From: an uncultured Chloroflexota bacterium
GTDB taxonomy: Bacteria; Chloroflexota; Chloroflexia; Chloroflexales; Chloroflexaceae
Length of the DNA: 38,245 nucleotides
Direction of reading: 5' to 3'
Assembly (NCBI GenBank): GCA_937120965.1
Contig: CAKZKA010000053.1
Coordinates: forward strand, 1 to 38,245
In this document: piece by piece, positions 8,867-17,001 of the stretch
Position numbering within the stretch: position 1 is the first letter of the stretch
Layout of the letters: each line of letters begins with the position of its first letter
Translations under genes and position numbers: made by a program
The notes under the pieces: generated by a model
The model's database searches: none
Seen by the model: only the letters and a program-made list of their open reading frames with translations
Told to the model about the DNA's origin: nothing

Positions 8867-10276
8867 TCATCCTTCACGTAAATGCTCCAGCAGCCGCAGC
8901 CCGACGCGGTCACCATCGCCAGCGCCGAGGGTCAGCACGACGTCGCCGGGTTGCACCTCGGCGGCAAGAAGGCGAACGGCGGCCTCGATATCGCCAGCGT
9001 AGCGCGCGTCGAGGCCGAGGGCGGCAACCCGTTCGGCCAGGGTGCGGGCCAGGGCCGGGGCATCGCCCTGCTCGCGGGCAGCGTACACATCGCCCACCCG
9101 CACCAGGTCGGCGGCGCGACAGGCCGCGGGCCAGGCATCGAGCAGGGCCGTGGTGCGGCTGAAGGTGTGCGGTTGCAAGTAGAGCACCAGCCGCCGCCCC
9201 GGAAAGCGCAGCCGCGCCGCTTCCAGCGTCGCCCGGGCCTCGGTCGGGTGATGGGCGTAGTCATCAACCACCATGACGCCCGCGGCTTCGCCCTTAATCT
9301 CGAAGCGTCGCGCCGTGCCGCTGAAGGCGGCGAGGGCGCGCGCAGCCGCGTCGAGCGGAACCTGGAGCAGTCCGCAGACAGCCAGGGCAGCCAGGGCATT
9401 GCGGACGTTGTGGCTTCCCGGCAGGCGCAGGGTGAGGCTACCGAGGCGCTGCTGAGCGAAGCGGCGCCGGTGGTAGCGCCACAGGTCGAAACGCGCGCCG
9501 CCCTCGGCGGTGGGCGCCACGCCGCTCGCCGACCAGTCGAAGGGCGCCAGGCGGCACGAAACCGGGTCGCTGGCCAGAGCCTCCTCGATGCCATAGCGTG
9601 TCGCGCCGCTCAGGCCGAGGGCCACGGCGCCCGGATCATCGCTGCAGATCACCACGCGCTCAGGGGCCGGCGCCAGGGCGGCGAAGCGAGCAAAGGCGGC
9701 GGTGTAGTCTTCCGCCGAGGGGTAGATATCGGGATGATCCCACTCCACATTGGTGATCACCGCAACGGCGGGGCGAAGGGCCAGGAACACCCGGTCGTAC
9801 TCGTCAGCCTCGATCACCAGGGGCGCGTCGGGGCGGCCCCAGGCAGCGTTACCACCCAGGTCGGGCACTGCGGCGCCGATCAGGTAGCCGGCCTCGACAC
9901 CGGTCCCACGCAGCGCCACGGCGACCATAGCGCTGGTGGTCGTCTTGCCGTGGGCGCCCGCCACGGCTACCACCGGGCGCTGCTGCGACCACTCGCGCCA
10001 CAGGTCAGCCCGACTGAGGACGGGAATGCCCGCGGCGCGGGCCGCAACCAGCTCCAGGTGGTCGGGGCGCACAGCGGCGGTCGCCAGCACCGCATCGGCG
10101 CCGGCCACGTGGGCCGGCGCGTGGCCCTGGTAGATCGTCGCGCCGCGAGCGGCCAGAGCAGCGGTGAGGCGGTTGGCGCTCGGGTCCGACCCGCTGACCG
10201 TGTGGCCCTGGTCGAGCAACACTGCGGCGATGGCGCTCATACCTGACCCGGCGATGCCGATGATATGGTAGTGCAT
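8867..10276 (-). CDS. murC: UDP-N-acetylmuramate--L-alanine ligase
   Basis: MurC adds L-alanine to UDP-MurNAc, the first ATP-dependent ligation of stem peptide synthesis. The 469-residue product has a Rossmann-like N-terminal domain ([14 protein letters not shown]), the ATP-binding loop AGAHGKTTT (about 106-114), the central-domain motif [14 protein letters not shown], and the C-terminal DDYAHHPTE. The ATG at 10276 begins exactly at the fold, with GGTGAG upstream. It lies within the division cluster between the CvpA-like gene and murB. Confidence 0.97.
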   Translation of the reverse strand: MHYHIIGIAGSGMSAIAAVLLDQGHTVSGSDPSANRLTAALAARGATIYQGHAPAHVAGADAVLATAAVRPDHLELVAARAAGIPVLSRADLWREWSQQRPVVAVAGAHGKTTTSAMVAVALRGTGVEAGYLIGAAVPDLGGNAAWGRPDAPLVIEADEYDRVFLALRPAVAVITNVEWDHPDIYPSAEDYTAAFARFAALAPAPERVVICSDDPGAVALGLSGATRYGIEEALASDPVSCRLAPFDWSASGVAPTAEGGARFDLWRYHRRRFAQQRLGSLTLRLPGSHNVRNALAALAVCGLLQVPLDAAARALAAFSGTARRFEIKGEAAGVMVVDDYAHHPTEARATLEAARLRFPGRRLVLYLQPHTFSRTTALLDAWPAACRAADLVRVGDVYAAREQGDAPALARTLAERVAALGLDARYAGDIEAAVRLLAAEVQPGDVVLTLGAGDGDRVGLRLLEHLREG

Positions 10277-10309
10277 GGCTGCGGCTCACCCCTCAGGGAT
10301 GCAACGTGA

Positions 10310-10390
10310 TTCTCCTGGGAGGGCTGCGCCCTCCCAGACCCTCCCCTCAGGGAGGGGGTTGGGGAAACCCGGTTGCCCCATCTGTTCATA
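10310..10390. repeat. hairpin and palindrome modules upstream of murC
   Basis: This is a single composite repeat: GGGAGGGC-TGC-GCCCTCCC (about 10317-10335), CAGACCCTCCCC, then GGGGAAACCCGGTTGCCCC (about 10361-10379), ending with a TGTTCATACAGGCA variant of the module end. It fills the gap between the CvpA-like gene and murC. Confidence 0.7.
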
Positions 10391-10401
10391 CAGGCAGCTT
10401 C

Positions 10402-11058
10402 TCAGGGCTTCCAGACCTTTGGAAAATTGACCACCACCAGAATGATCAAGATCAGGAAGAAGATCGTAATCAGCGACGGGATGAACACGCTTACATCGGG
10501 CAGAGTATTCAGAAAGCGTTCCAGCGGATCGACCAGGATCCCGCCGGCATCTCGGTACTCTCTCCAGAAGCTCACCGCCGCATTGGACCAGAGCAGAACC
10601 ACCAGGGCGCCGACAAAGAGGCCCAGGGGCTGGGCCAGTGGCTCCTTGGGGCTGGGATTGCCGCGCCAGGCGGCGGTCTTGTTGAAAAAGAAACCCAGGA
10701 ACACCAGGGCCGTAAAGGTAATCACCCGAAAGAAGAGCGGGATCTGCAAGGTCGGACTGATCAGCGGATCGAGTTCGGGGGCGGCGTTGGGGTCCTGGCC
10801 GAGCAAGAAGGCAATCAGAGCGGGGCCATTCTGCCAGAGACGGTTAATAACCCCGATGATAAAGTTACCGCCCTGCACCGTGAGAATATAGGCGGCAATC
10901 GTCCAGAGCGCCACGGTGAGCATGTTGCGGAACCCTTGCTGGAAGCCCCAGTAACCGCCAATCGCCAGCACAATCAACAACAGGGCCACCCCCGTCAGGG
11001 TCACGGTGATCGTAGCCTGAGCGAGAGGTATGAGTTGGCCTGCTCCAGTGAGATCCAT
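10402..11058 (-). CDS. CvpA-like multi-pass membrane protein
   Basis: This 218-residue integral membrane protein has about five hydrophobic segments (roughly 20-40, 45-62, 108-126, 143-158 and 193-211). The first two are joined by a GYWGFQQGFRN stretch that resembles the G-x-x-x-G-x-x-R-x pattern of the CvpA family. That resemblance is from memory and not decisive. Its ATG overlaps the murG stop by one base (TGATG), which implies translational coupling. The position between murG and murC suggests a role at the membrane in division or wall synthesis, but no function can be assigned. Confidence 0.85.
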   Translation of the reverse strand: MDLTGAGQLIPLAQATITVTLTGVALLLIVLAIGGYWGFQQGFRNMLTVALWTIAAYILTVQGGNFIIGVINRLWQNGPALIAFLLGQDPNAAPELDPLISPTLQIPLFFRVITFTALVFLGFFFNKTAAWRGNPSPKEPLAQPLGLFVGALVVLLWSNAAVSFWREYRDAGGILVDPLERFLNTLPDVSVFIPSLITIFFLILIILVVVNFPKVWKP

Positions 11059-12257
11059 CAGCCACCCCTCCTTGCAGCGAGACCGAGCAGCGCATCGGCC
11101 AGGTTTCGCGCGGCATCGGGCCGGGCCAGTTCCCGGCTCCGGGCGGCCATCCGCGCTCGTTCTGCAGGATCGTGAACAAGGCGGATAATCGTCTGATAAA
11201 GAAGCCCTGCCTGCGGCGGCCCGCTGCCGAGCATTGCCGCGTCAGGCACCTTGACCGCGGCGCCCCGGCGCACCAGGTAATCGGCGTTTTCGTCTTGATG
11301 AACATACGGGTACGGCACCAGAACCGCCGGCAATCCCGCGGCCGGCAGTTCCGCCAGGGTGGAGGCGCCGCTCCGACACACGGCCAGGTCAGCCGCGCCA
11401 AGGGCGCAGAGCATGGAGCGTGGCCCGGCGTCACTGCCGAGGTAGGGGTAGAGCCGGTACCGCGCCTGCAACGCCGCGGGCAGGCGCCCTGCGGCATCGC
11501 GCAGCCAGACCTCATCGCCTTCGCGGCCACACACGTGGATCATCTGGCAGTGGGCGAGCAGATCGGGCAGCAGGGCCTCGATTGCCCGGTTGAGACTGCG
11601 CGCGCCGCGACTCCCGCCGTAGACGATCAGCACGGGGAGATCGGCATCCAGCTCGAAGGCCCGCCGGCAGGTCGCCCGGTCCTGAGCGAACAACTCCGGC
11701 CGCACGGGGTACCCGGTCACCAGGGCGCGGGGATGACCGGGGTGCAGGCCCAGGCGCGGCAGGGCGTCTTCGACGCTGGTTGCGGTGAGGGTTGCGATGC
11801 GCGAGAGGAGGCGCACAGCCAGACCGGGGACGACATCGGGCAGATAGATCAGCGTGGGCACGCCCCGGCTGCGGGCGGCGAGGAACAGCGGCACGCAGAC
11901 GTAACCACCGGTGCCGAGAATGGCGCCCGGGCGCAGCTCGGCCAGCAGGCGCCGGGCCGCGCTCACGCCGACGGCCATCGTCACCGCGCCGCGGGCCAGG
12001 CCCAGCGGCCCCCGTCCGCGTAGGGCCGCGGCGGGCAACCCCCTGAAGGGCAACTGGCTCTCGCTCGCCACGATCCGTTCCTCCATGCCACCGATGCTCC
12101 CCACGTACACCAGTCGCGGCGCGTCATCGCCCGGCTTAGCGGCGGCGATAGCTGCGGCGACCGCCAGAGCCGGGTACACGTGACCGCCCGTGCCCCCGCC
12201 AGACAAAACGATGCTGCAGGGCGAGGAAGGTAGGGATACGCCGAAGGGGCGGGGCAT
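11058..12257 (-). CDS. murG: UDP-GlcNAc:undecaprenyl-PP-MurNAc-pentapeptide GlcNAc transferase
   Basis: MurG adds GlcNAc to lipid I to form lipid II on the inner face of the membrane. The 399-residue GT-B protein has the N-terminal loop SGGGTGGHVYPAL (about 19-31), LGTGGYVCVP, and the C-terminal donor-binding region GASTLAELPAAGLPAVLVPYP followed by HQDENADYL. The ATG at 12257 is well supported by AGGAG 7 nt upstream. This start lies 122 bp inside the 3' end of ftsW in a different frame. Family members usually begin a few residues before SGGGTGGH, so the overlap appears genuine. Confidence 0.96.
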   Translation of the reverse strand: MPRPFGVSLPSSPCSIVLSGGGTGGHVYPALAVAAAIAAAKPGDDAPRLVYVGSIGGMEERIVASESQLPFRGLPAAALRGRGPLGLARGAVTMAVGVSAARRLLAELRPGAILGTGGYVCVPLFLAARSRGVPTLIYLPDVVPGLAVRLLSRIATLTATSVEDALPRLGLHPGHPRALVTGYPVRPELFAQDRATCRRAFELDADLPVLIVYGGSRGARSLNRAIEALLPDLLAHCQMIHVCGREGDEVWLRDAAGRLPAALQARYRLYPYLGSDAGPRSMLCALGAADLAVCRSGASTLAELPAAGLPAVLVPYPYVHQDENADYLVRRGAAVKVPDAAMLGSGPPQAGLLYQTIIRLVHDPAERARMAARSRELARPDAARNLADALLGLAARRGG

Positions 12258-13395
12258 CGGTAATCTCCTGAGACTGGTGCTGAACCGTGTGTTTCGAGAT
12301 GTTCAACAGAATGCCAACGGCGATCATGCTCGTGTAGAGCGACGTATTGCCGTAGGAAAGAAACGGCAGCGTCAGGCCGGTGAAGGGCGCCAGCGAGGTG
12401 GTCACGGCGATATTGATCAGCGCCTGGAGGCAGATCCAGCTCGTGATGCCCACGGCCACCAGGGCCGCAAAGGGGTTAGGCGCGCGCCCGGCGATGCGAA
12501 AGCCACGATACGCGAAGACCACGAAGGCCGCTACCACCGCCAGCGTGCCGATCAGCCCCAGTTCTTCGCCGATGATGGCAAAAATTGTATCGGTGTAGGC
12601 CTGCGGCAGCCACTGGAACTTCTGGCGCGCCTGACCCAACCCCTGGCCGAAGATCCCGCCGCTGCCCAGGGCCAGCATCGCGTGGATGGGCTGGAAGCCA
12701 AAGGTGTCGTAGTACTTCCAGGGATCGAGAAAGGCCAGGATGCGGTAGTTCCGCACGCCCATCACGAAAACGAGGAACCAGAAGGCCCCGGCGCCGATTA
12801 CGGCCGCGCCGGCCACGTGCCAGAGATTGGCCCCGGCAGCGAAGTAGATCACCCCGCCGATCAGCACCAGCACGACGGTGGTGCCCAGGTCGGGCTGCAG
12901 CATCACCAGCCCGCAGACCAGGCCGAGCATCACGCTGAAGGGGATCAGGCCGTAGGTTACGTTCCCCAACTTCTCGCTGCGCCGCGACAGCCAGTCGGCA
13001 AAGTAGATGATAATCGCCAGTTTCGCCAGCTCGGCGGGCTGGACGCTCACCAGGCCCAGCACGCCCTCGCCGAAACGGATCCACGAACGCGAGTTATTGA
13101 CCCTGGTCATCGAATCGGGCAGGATCAGCACCAGGAAGAGCAGGAAGAGCGCCGCTCCCATCAGATGCACCGAATAACGTCGCCAGATTCGATAATCGAT
13201 TCGAATAGCGGCAAGCATACCGATCGTTCCGATGATCGCCCCGATGGTCTGACGCACCAGGTAGTAGTACTGATTATCGTGGTCGCGGAACGCCTCGATA
13301 AAGCTCGCGCTGTAGACCATCACCAGGCCAAGGGCCACCAGTGAGCCCACTGTGGCGAGCAAGACATAATCTGGTCTGGAGGTGCGTTCGGTCAC
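12136..13395 (-). CDS. ftsW: SEDS family peptidoglycan glycosyltransferase FtsW
   Basis: FtsW is the SEDS glycosyltransferase that polymerises septal lipid II together with its cognate FtsI. The 419-residue product has about ten hydrophobic segments and typical motifs: MVYSASF near the N-terminus, VQPAELAKL, MLQPDLGTT, FGQGLGQ, EELGLIG and GLTLPFLSYGNTS. The start is a GTG at 13395 with AGGGGG upstream, 27 bp after the rhomboid gene. The last 40 residues (Arg-rich, after the last membrane helix) are encoded in DNA that also encodes the start of MurG, so that tail may be poorly constrained. Confidence 0.95.
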   Translation of the reverse strand: MTERTSRPDYVLLATVGSLVALGLVMVYSASFIEAFRDHDNQYYYLVRQTIGAIIGTIGMLAAIRIDYRIWRRYSVHLMGAALFLLFLVLILPDSMTRVNNSRSWIRFGEGVLGLVSVQPAELAKLAIIIYFADWLSRRSEKLGNVTYGLIPFSVMLGLVCGLVMLQPDLGTTVVLVLIGGVIYFAAGANLWHVAGAAVIGAGAFWFLVFVMGVRNYRILAFLDPWKYYDTFGFQPIHAMLALGSGGIFGQGLGQARQKFQWLPQAYTDTIFAIIGEELGLIGTLAVVAAFVVFAYRGFRIAGRAPNPFAALVAVGITSWICLQALINIAVTTSLAPFTGLTLPFLSYGNTSLYTSMIAVGILLNISKHTVQHQSQEITDAPPLRRIPTFLALQHRFVWRGHGRSRVPGSGGRRSYRRR

Positions 13396-13422
13396 AGATT
13401 CCCCCTGCGTGCCCGGCCGCGC

Positions 13423-14244
13423 TCACCTGGCCCCTGGCAGGAGCACGGCGAGCGCGATCAACCCGGCGAACAGCGTCACCACAGCCCCCCAGCCCCATGG
13501 CGGCGCATGGCGCACCAGAAGCGGCGGGTGGAAACGCACATCGAGCGTCAGGCGCGGCGCCAGGGCCAGCGCTGCCAGCGCGCCCGCGATCAGCCCGCCC
13601 AGGTGCCCCCAGTTGTCAATCACCCCGGCGGACGAAAAGCCAATGATCAGGTTGATGAAGGCGATTGCGATCATACTCTGCAATTGCGCGCGCCCGAACT
13701 CGCCGAGGATGGCGCGGTTCAGGTAGTAGAAGACCCCCAGGCCGCCGATCAGCCCGAAGATCGCCCCGCTGGCGCCAACGGCGGGTGGGGGGGAGAGCAG
13801 GTACGATGCGATGCTGCCCCCGATCCCGGCCAGGAAGTAGAGGACCAGGAAGCGCAGGGCGCCGTAGATCCGTTCGCTCTCCGGGCCGAGGGCGTAGAGA
13901 GCGAAACTGTTGAAGAAGATATGGACCAGGTTGGCGTGCAGAAACATGGCTCCAAGCAGGCGCCAGTACTGGCCCGCGTCGATCAGGCGGTTATCCTTGG
14001 CGCCCAGGGCCTGCAACACCTGCGCATCGGGCTGGAACAGCGAGCCGCTCAGCAGGACGCTCAGGCCATACATAACCAGGATCGCCACCAGTAACACCCA
14101 CACGGCTCGTGGCTGCCTGGCCAGCAACACCGGCGTGCGGGGCGGAAGTGGCGGCGGGGCCTCCGGGCCTCCAGGGTCGCTTCTCGGCACAGCGCGTTGG
14201 CGCACCCCGTCCGGGTCGTTGGGTTCGTCAGGTAGCTGCATCAT
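13423..14244 (-). CDS. rhomboid family intramembrane serine protease
   Basis: This 273-residue polytopic membrane protein has the rhomboid hallmarks: YWRLLGAMFLHANLVHIFFN (His103, His108, Asn112), the catalytic GASG with Ser159, and the second catalytic residue His214 in NWGHLGG. The catalytic dyad is therefore intact. A Pro-rich cytoplasmic tail of about 45 residues precedes the first membrane helix. Rhomboids cleave membrane proteins within or next to their membrane segments; the substrate here is unknown. It lies in the same orientation between murD and ftsW, 27 bp before ftsW, and is probably co-transcribed with them. The start may be 14244 or the next ATG at 14241. Confidence 0.92.
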   Translation of the reverse strand: MMQLPDEPNDPDGVRQRAVPRSDPGGPEAPPPLPPRTPVLLARQPRAVWVLLVAILVMYGLSVLLSGSLFQPDAQVLQALGAKDNRLIDAGQYWRLLGAMFLHANLVHIFFNSFALYALGPESERIYGALRFLVLYFLAGIGGSIASYLLSPPPAVGASGAIFGLIGGLGVFYYLNRAILGEFGRAQLQSMIAIAFINLIIGFSSAGVIDNWGHLGGLIAGALAALALAPRLTLDVRFHPPLLVRHAPPWGWGAVVTLFAGLIALAVLLPGAR

Positions 14245-14430
14245 AGACGCCTATGTGGCCTCGCCGCACACTGCCGCGATGAATAGAGGGCTGCGCCCTC
14301 TCACACCCTCCCGGTGCAGAGGGCGCGTCACCCCGATGGGCCGGGGCGTGGGGAAACCCGGTTTCCCCGGTGTTCGCATCAGACCACAGGATAGCCGGAA
14401 CGGGGAGCTGCGGCAAGCAGTCAGATGGTA
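14245..14430. repeat. composite repeat between murD and rhomboid gene
   Basis: The gap carries CCGCACACTGCCGCGATGAAT, an AGAGGGC-TGC-GCCCTCT hairpin (about 14284-14300), and GGGGAAACCCGGTTTCCCC (about 14350-14368), in the usual module order. No gene was recognised. Confidence 0.7.
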
Positions 14431-15903
14431 TTACAACGCGCCCACCAGGCGTCGAAACTCCTCGCCGCGATGGAACTCATTGCGGAACATACCGAAGCTG
14501 GCGCAGCCAGGCGAGAGGAGCACGGTATCGCCGGGCGCGGCGAGGGCGCGGGCCGTCCGAAGCGCCGCCGCCAGGTCGCTATACGGCCCGCTGATGAGCG
14601 GCGGGCCGGGGGCCGCGGCGCTAACTGCCTCGAGCAGGCGCGGCGTGGCGTTTCCCTCCAGTAGCACCAGGGCCTTGACCCGCCGGGCAATGGCCGCGCC
14701 CAGGGCGGTGAACTCGAGGTTCTTATCGGCGCCGCCAGCAATCAGCACCACCGGGGGAGGAACCGTCTCCAGCGCGGCAAGGGCAGCCGCCGGATTGGTG
14801 GCGGTGGTATCGTTCACATAGCGCACGCCATCGAGTTCGCGCACCAGTTCCAGGCGGTGCTCGACGACGCCAGAGCCGCGCAGCGCGGCGCGGAGCGACC
14901 CGGCATCCACCCCGAAGCCCCGCGCCAGGGCGGCGGCCATCATCGCATTGGCGAGATTATGGGCGCCCGGCAGCCGCACCTCGTCGCGGCTGAAGAGCGG
15001 CTCGCCCCCGGGCGGCGAAGGCAGGCCAAAGGCCCCCGATGGGTCGTCCCAGATCACCCACTCGTCGCGCAGCGCCACCGTCGCTGCCGGGGGCGCTGGC
15101 GGCGGGGGGTAGCGACAGGCGGCCCGCGACCATTCCGGGCCGGCGCAGACGCGGATCAGCCGGCCCCCGTGGGCAGGAGGCGGAAAATACGCCACCGACG
15201 TATCATCGGCCCCATTCAGCGCCACCACCCCCGCTGCGGACTGGTGCCAGTAGATCTGGCGCTTGGCGGCCGCGTAGGCCTCCATCGAGCCGTGCCAGTT
15301 GAGATGGTCGGGCGAGAGGTTGGTGATCAGCGCGTAGCGCGGGCTGAGGCCGGCAGCCCCCAGACGCTCAAGCTGAAAGCTCGACAGTTCCAGCACCACG
15401 GGCGTGGTCGCGCCGATCCTATCGAGGGCCGCCAGGGCCGAGACGCGCATATTCCCGGCCACCACCGTGTCAGGGAAGCGCTCGCGCAGCATCGCGCCGA
15501 GCAGCAAGGCCGTGGTCGTCTTGCCCTTGGTGCCGGTAACCCCCAGAATGGGACCGGGGCAGGCGCGGAAGAAGAGGGTCATCTCCGTCTCGACCGGCAC
15601 TCCGGCGGCGCGGGCCAGCGCCAGCCAGGGCGAGTCGGGCCGAACGGCGGGATTGGCGACCACCAGATCGTGGGTGGTAAAATCCTCAGCGCGGTGCTCG
15701 CCGAGCGTACAGGCCACCGCGACGCCAGCCTGCGCGGCGGCGGCGTGCAGCATAGCCAGAGGATCGGCCAGCGCCTCGGGCGAGGCCAGGTCGGTGACCG
15801 TAAGCGCTGCCCCCTGGCGCAGCAGCCACAGCGCAACGCCCAGACCGCCGCCATGAACCCCCAGGCCCATCACCAGGACACGCTTGCCGCGAAGGTCAAT
15901 CAT
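14431..15903 (-). CDS. murD: UDP-N-acetylmuramoylalanine--D-glutamate ligase
   Basis: MurD adds D-glutamate to UDP-MurNAc-L-Ala. The 490-residue protein has an N-terminal Rossmann-like domain (VLVMGLGVHGGGLGVALWL), the ATP loop GVTGTKGKTTT (121-131), TNLSPDHLNWHGSMEAYAAAK, the LPGAHNLANAMMAA motif, and HRLELVRELDGVRYVNDTTA with the conserved Asp-Thr-Thr-Ala-Thr-Asn-Pro. It is slightly longer than average, with an insertion around residues 240-285. Its ATG shares a base with the mraY stop (TAATG), so the two are probably translationally coupled. Confidence 0.96.
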   Translation of the reverse strand: MIDLRGKRVLVMGLGVHGGGLGVALWLLRQGAALTVTDLASPEALADPLAMLHAAAAQAGVAVACTLGEHRAEDFTTHDLVVANPAVRPDSPWLALARAAGVPVETEMTLFFRACPGPILGVTGTKGKTTTALLLGAMLRERFPDTVVAGNMRVSALAALDRIGATTPVVLELSSFQLERLGAAGLSPRYALITNLSPDHLNWHGSMEAYAAAKRQIYWHQSAAGVVALNGADDTSVAYFPPPAHGGRLIRVCAGPEWSRAACRYPPPPAPPAATVALRDEWVIWDDPSGAFGLPSPPGGEPLFSRDEVRLPGAHNLANAMMAAALARGFGVDAGSLRAALRGSGVVEHRLELVRELDGVRYVNDTTATNPAAALAALETVPPPVVLIAGGADKNLEFTALGAAIARRVKALVLLEGNATPRLLEAVSAAAPGPPLISGPYSDLAAALRTARALAAPGDTVLLSPGCASFGMFRNEFHRGEEFRRLVGAL

Positions 15904-17000
15904 TACGGGTTGGTCTCGACCACAAGAGTGGTGGGGGTCTGCTCGGCCTGTTTCGGTGTCGGAGTCGCGAAGATAATCGCCAGCGAGATACCGATCATCG
16001 CCGCGACCGCGGCGATCAGCACGAACCGCTGGGTGACCTGCACCTGGCTCCAGCCGAGCAACTCGAAGTGATGGTGGAGCGGGGCCATCTTAAACACCCG
16101 ACGCCCCTGACCGTAGCGCCACCGGGTCCACTTGAAATAGCCGGTCTGGATGATCACCGACAGCGCCTCAATCACGAAAACGAAGCCAACCACCGGCAGC
16201 AAGAGCCACTGCTGGGATTGCAGGGCGACCACGGCCAGAGTCGCGCCGAGGGCCAGCGCGCCGAGATCGCCCATAAAGACCTGGGCCGGATGGGCATTGT
16301 ACCAGAGGAACGCCGCGCAGGCCCCGACCAGGGTAAAACTGAAGGCCATCAGGTTGGTCAGGCGCGGCTCGGCGAGGAAGGTCATCACACCGTAGGCGCC
16401 GAAGGCCAGGGTCAGGTTCCAGCCGGCGAGGCTATCGAGGCCATCGGTCAGATTCACCGCGTTGGCGATAAAGACGATAATCAGCGTAGCGATGGGGATA
16501 AAGAAGACCCCGATATCACGCTTGCCGATGAAAGGGATCTGCAACTGCCCTTCGTGACCAAGGCCGAACGGCGGCGGCAGGTAGAGCGCCAGCGAGGCGA
16601 TGAAGGCCACGGCCATCATCAGCCAGAACTTATAGCGAACGGTAAAGCCGTAGGTTCTGGACTGCGAACCGGTCAGGGTCATCCAGTCATCAACCCCGCC
16701 GAGCACGGCGAAGCTCAACAGCACCGCCAGGGGCAGCAGCATTGACCAGCGATCCACCAGATTGAAGAGCACCGTCAGCACCACCACGGTACTGACGACC
16801 ATGATCCCGCCCATAGTCGGCGTGCCCGTCTTGGCCAGGTGGCTCTGGGGGCCATCGGCACGGATCTGCTTGCCAAGCTTGTGCCGGCGGGCAAACGGCA
16901 CGTACCACGCGCCGACGATCAGGGTCAGCACGAACGCGGCTGCGGCGAGGATCAGCGCCCGCGCCATATCCTGCACCAGCACCGCACGTAAGACGTCCAC
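15903..17000 (-). CDS. mraY: phospho-N-acetylmuramoyl-pentapeptide transferase
   Basis: MraY transfers phospho-MurNAc-pentapeptide to undecaprenyl phosphate to make lipid I. The 365-residue membrane protein carries KTGTPTMGG, the VDDWMTL aspartates, NLTDGLDSLA with the catalytic aspartate, and the substrate-binding APLHHHFELLGW. I chose a GTG start at 17000 because GGAGG lies 6 nt upstream and overlaps the murF end. The next in-frame ATG (16967) is possible but has no ribosome site. The stop overlaps the murD start. Confidence 0.96.
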   Translation of the reverse strand: MDVLRAVLVQDMARALILAAAAFVLTLIVGAWYVPFARRHKLGKQIRADGPQSHLAKTGTPTMGGIMVVSTVVVLTVLFNLVDRWSMLLPLAVLLSFAVLGGVDDWMTLTGSQSRTYGFTVRYKFWLMMAVAFIASLALYLPPPFGLGHEGQLQIPFIGKRDIGVFFIPIATLIIVFIANAVNLTDGLDSLAGWNLTLAFGAYGVMTFLAEPRLTNLMAFSFTLVGACAAFLWYNAHPAQVFMGDLGALALGATLAVVALQSQQWLLLPVVGFVFVIEALSVIIQTGYFKWTRWRYGQGRRVFKMAPLHHHFELLGWSQVQVTQRFVLIAAVAAMIGISLAIIFATPTPKQAEQTPTTLVVETNP

Positions 17001-17001
17001 C

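Noticed and set aside
8882-10246. 454-codon plus-strand frame opposite murC
   Set aside because: It is an antisense shadow of murC, with no ribosome site and no domain.
16068-16745. 225-codon plus-strand frame opposite mraY
   Set aside because: It is an antisense shadow of a well-supported membrane protein gene.
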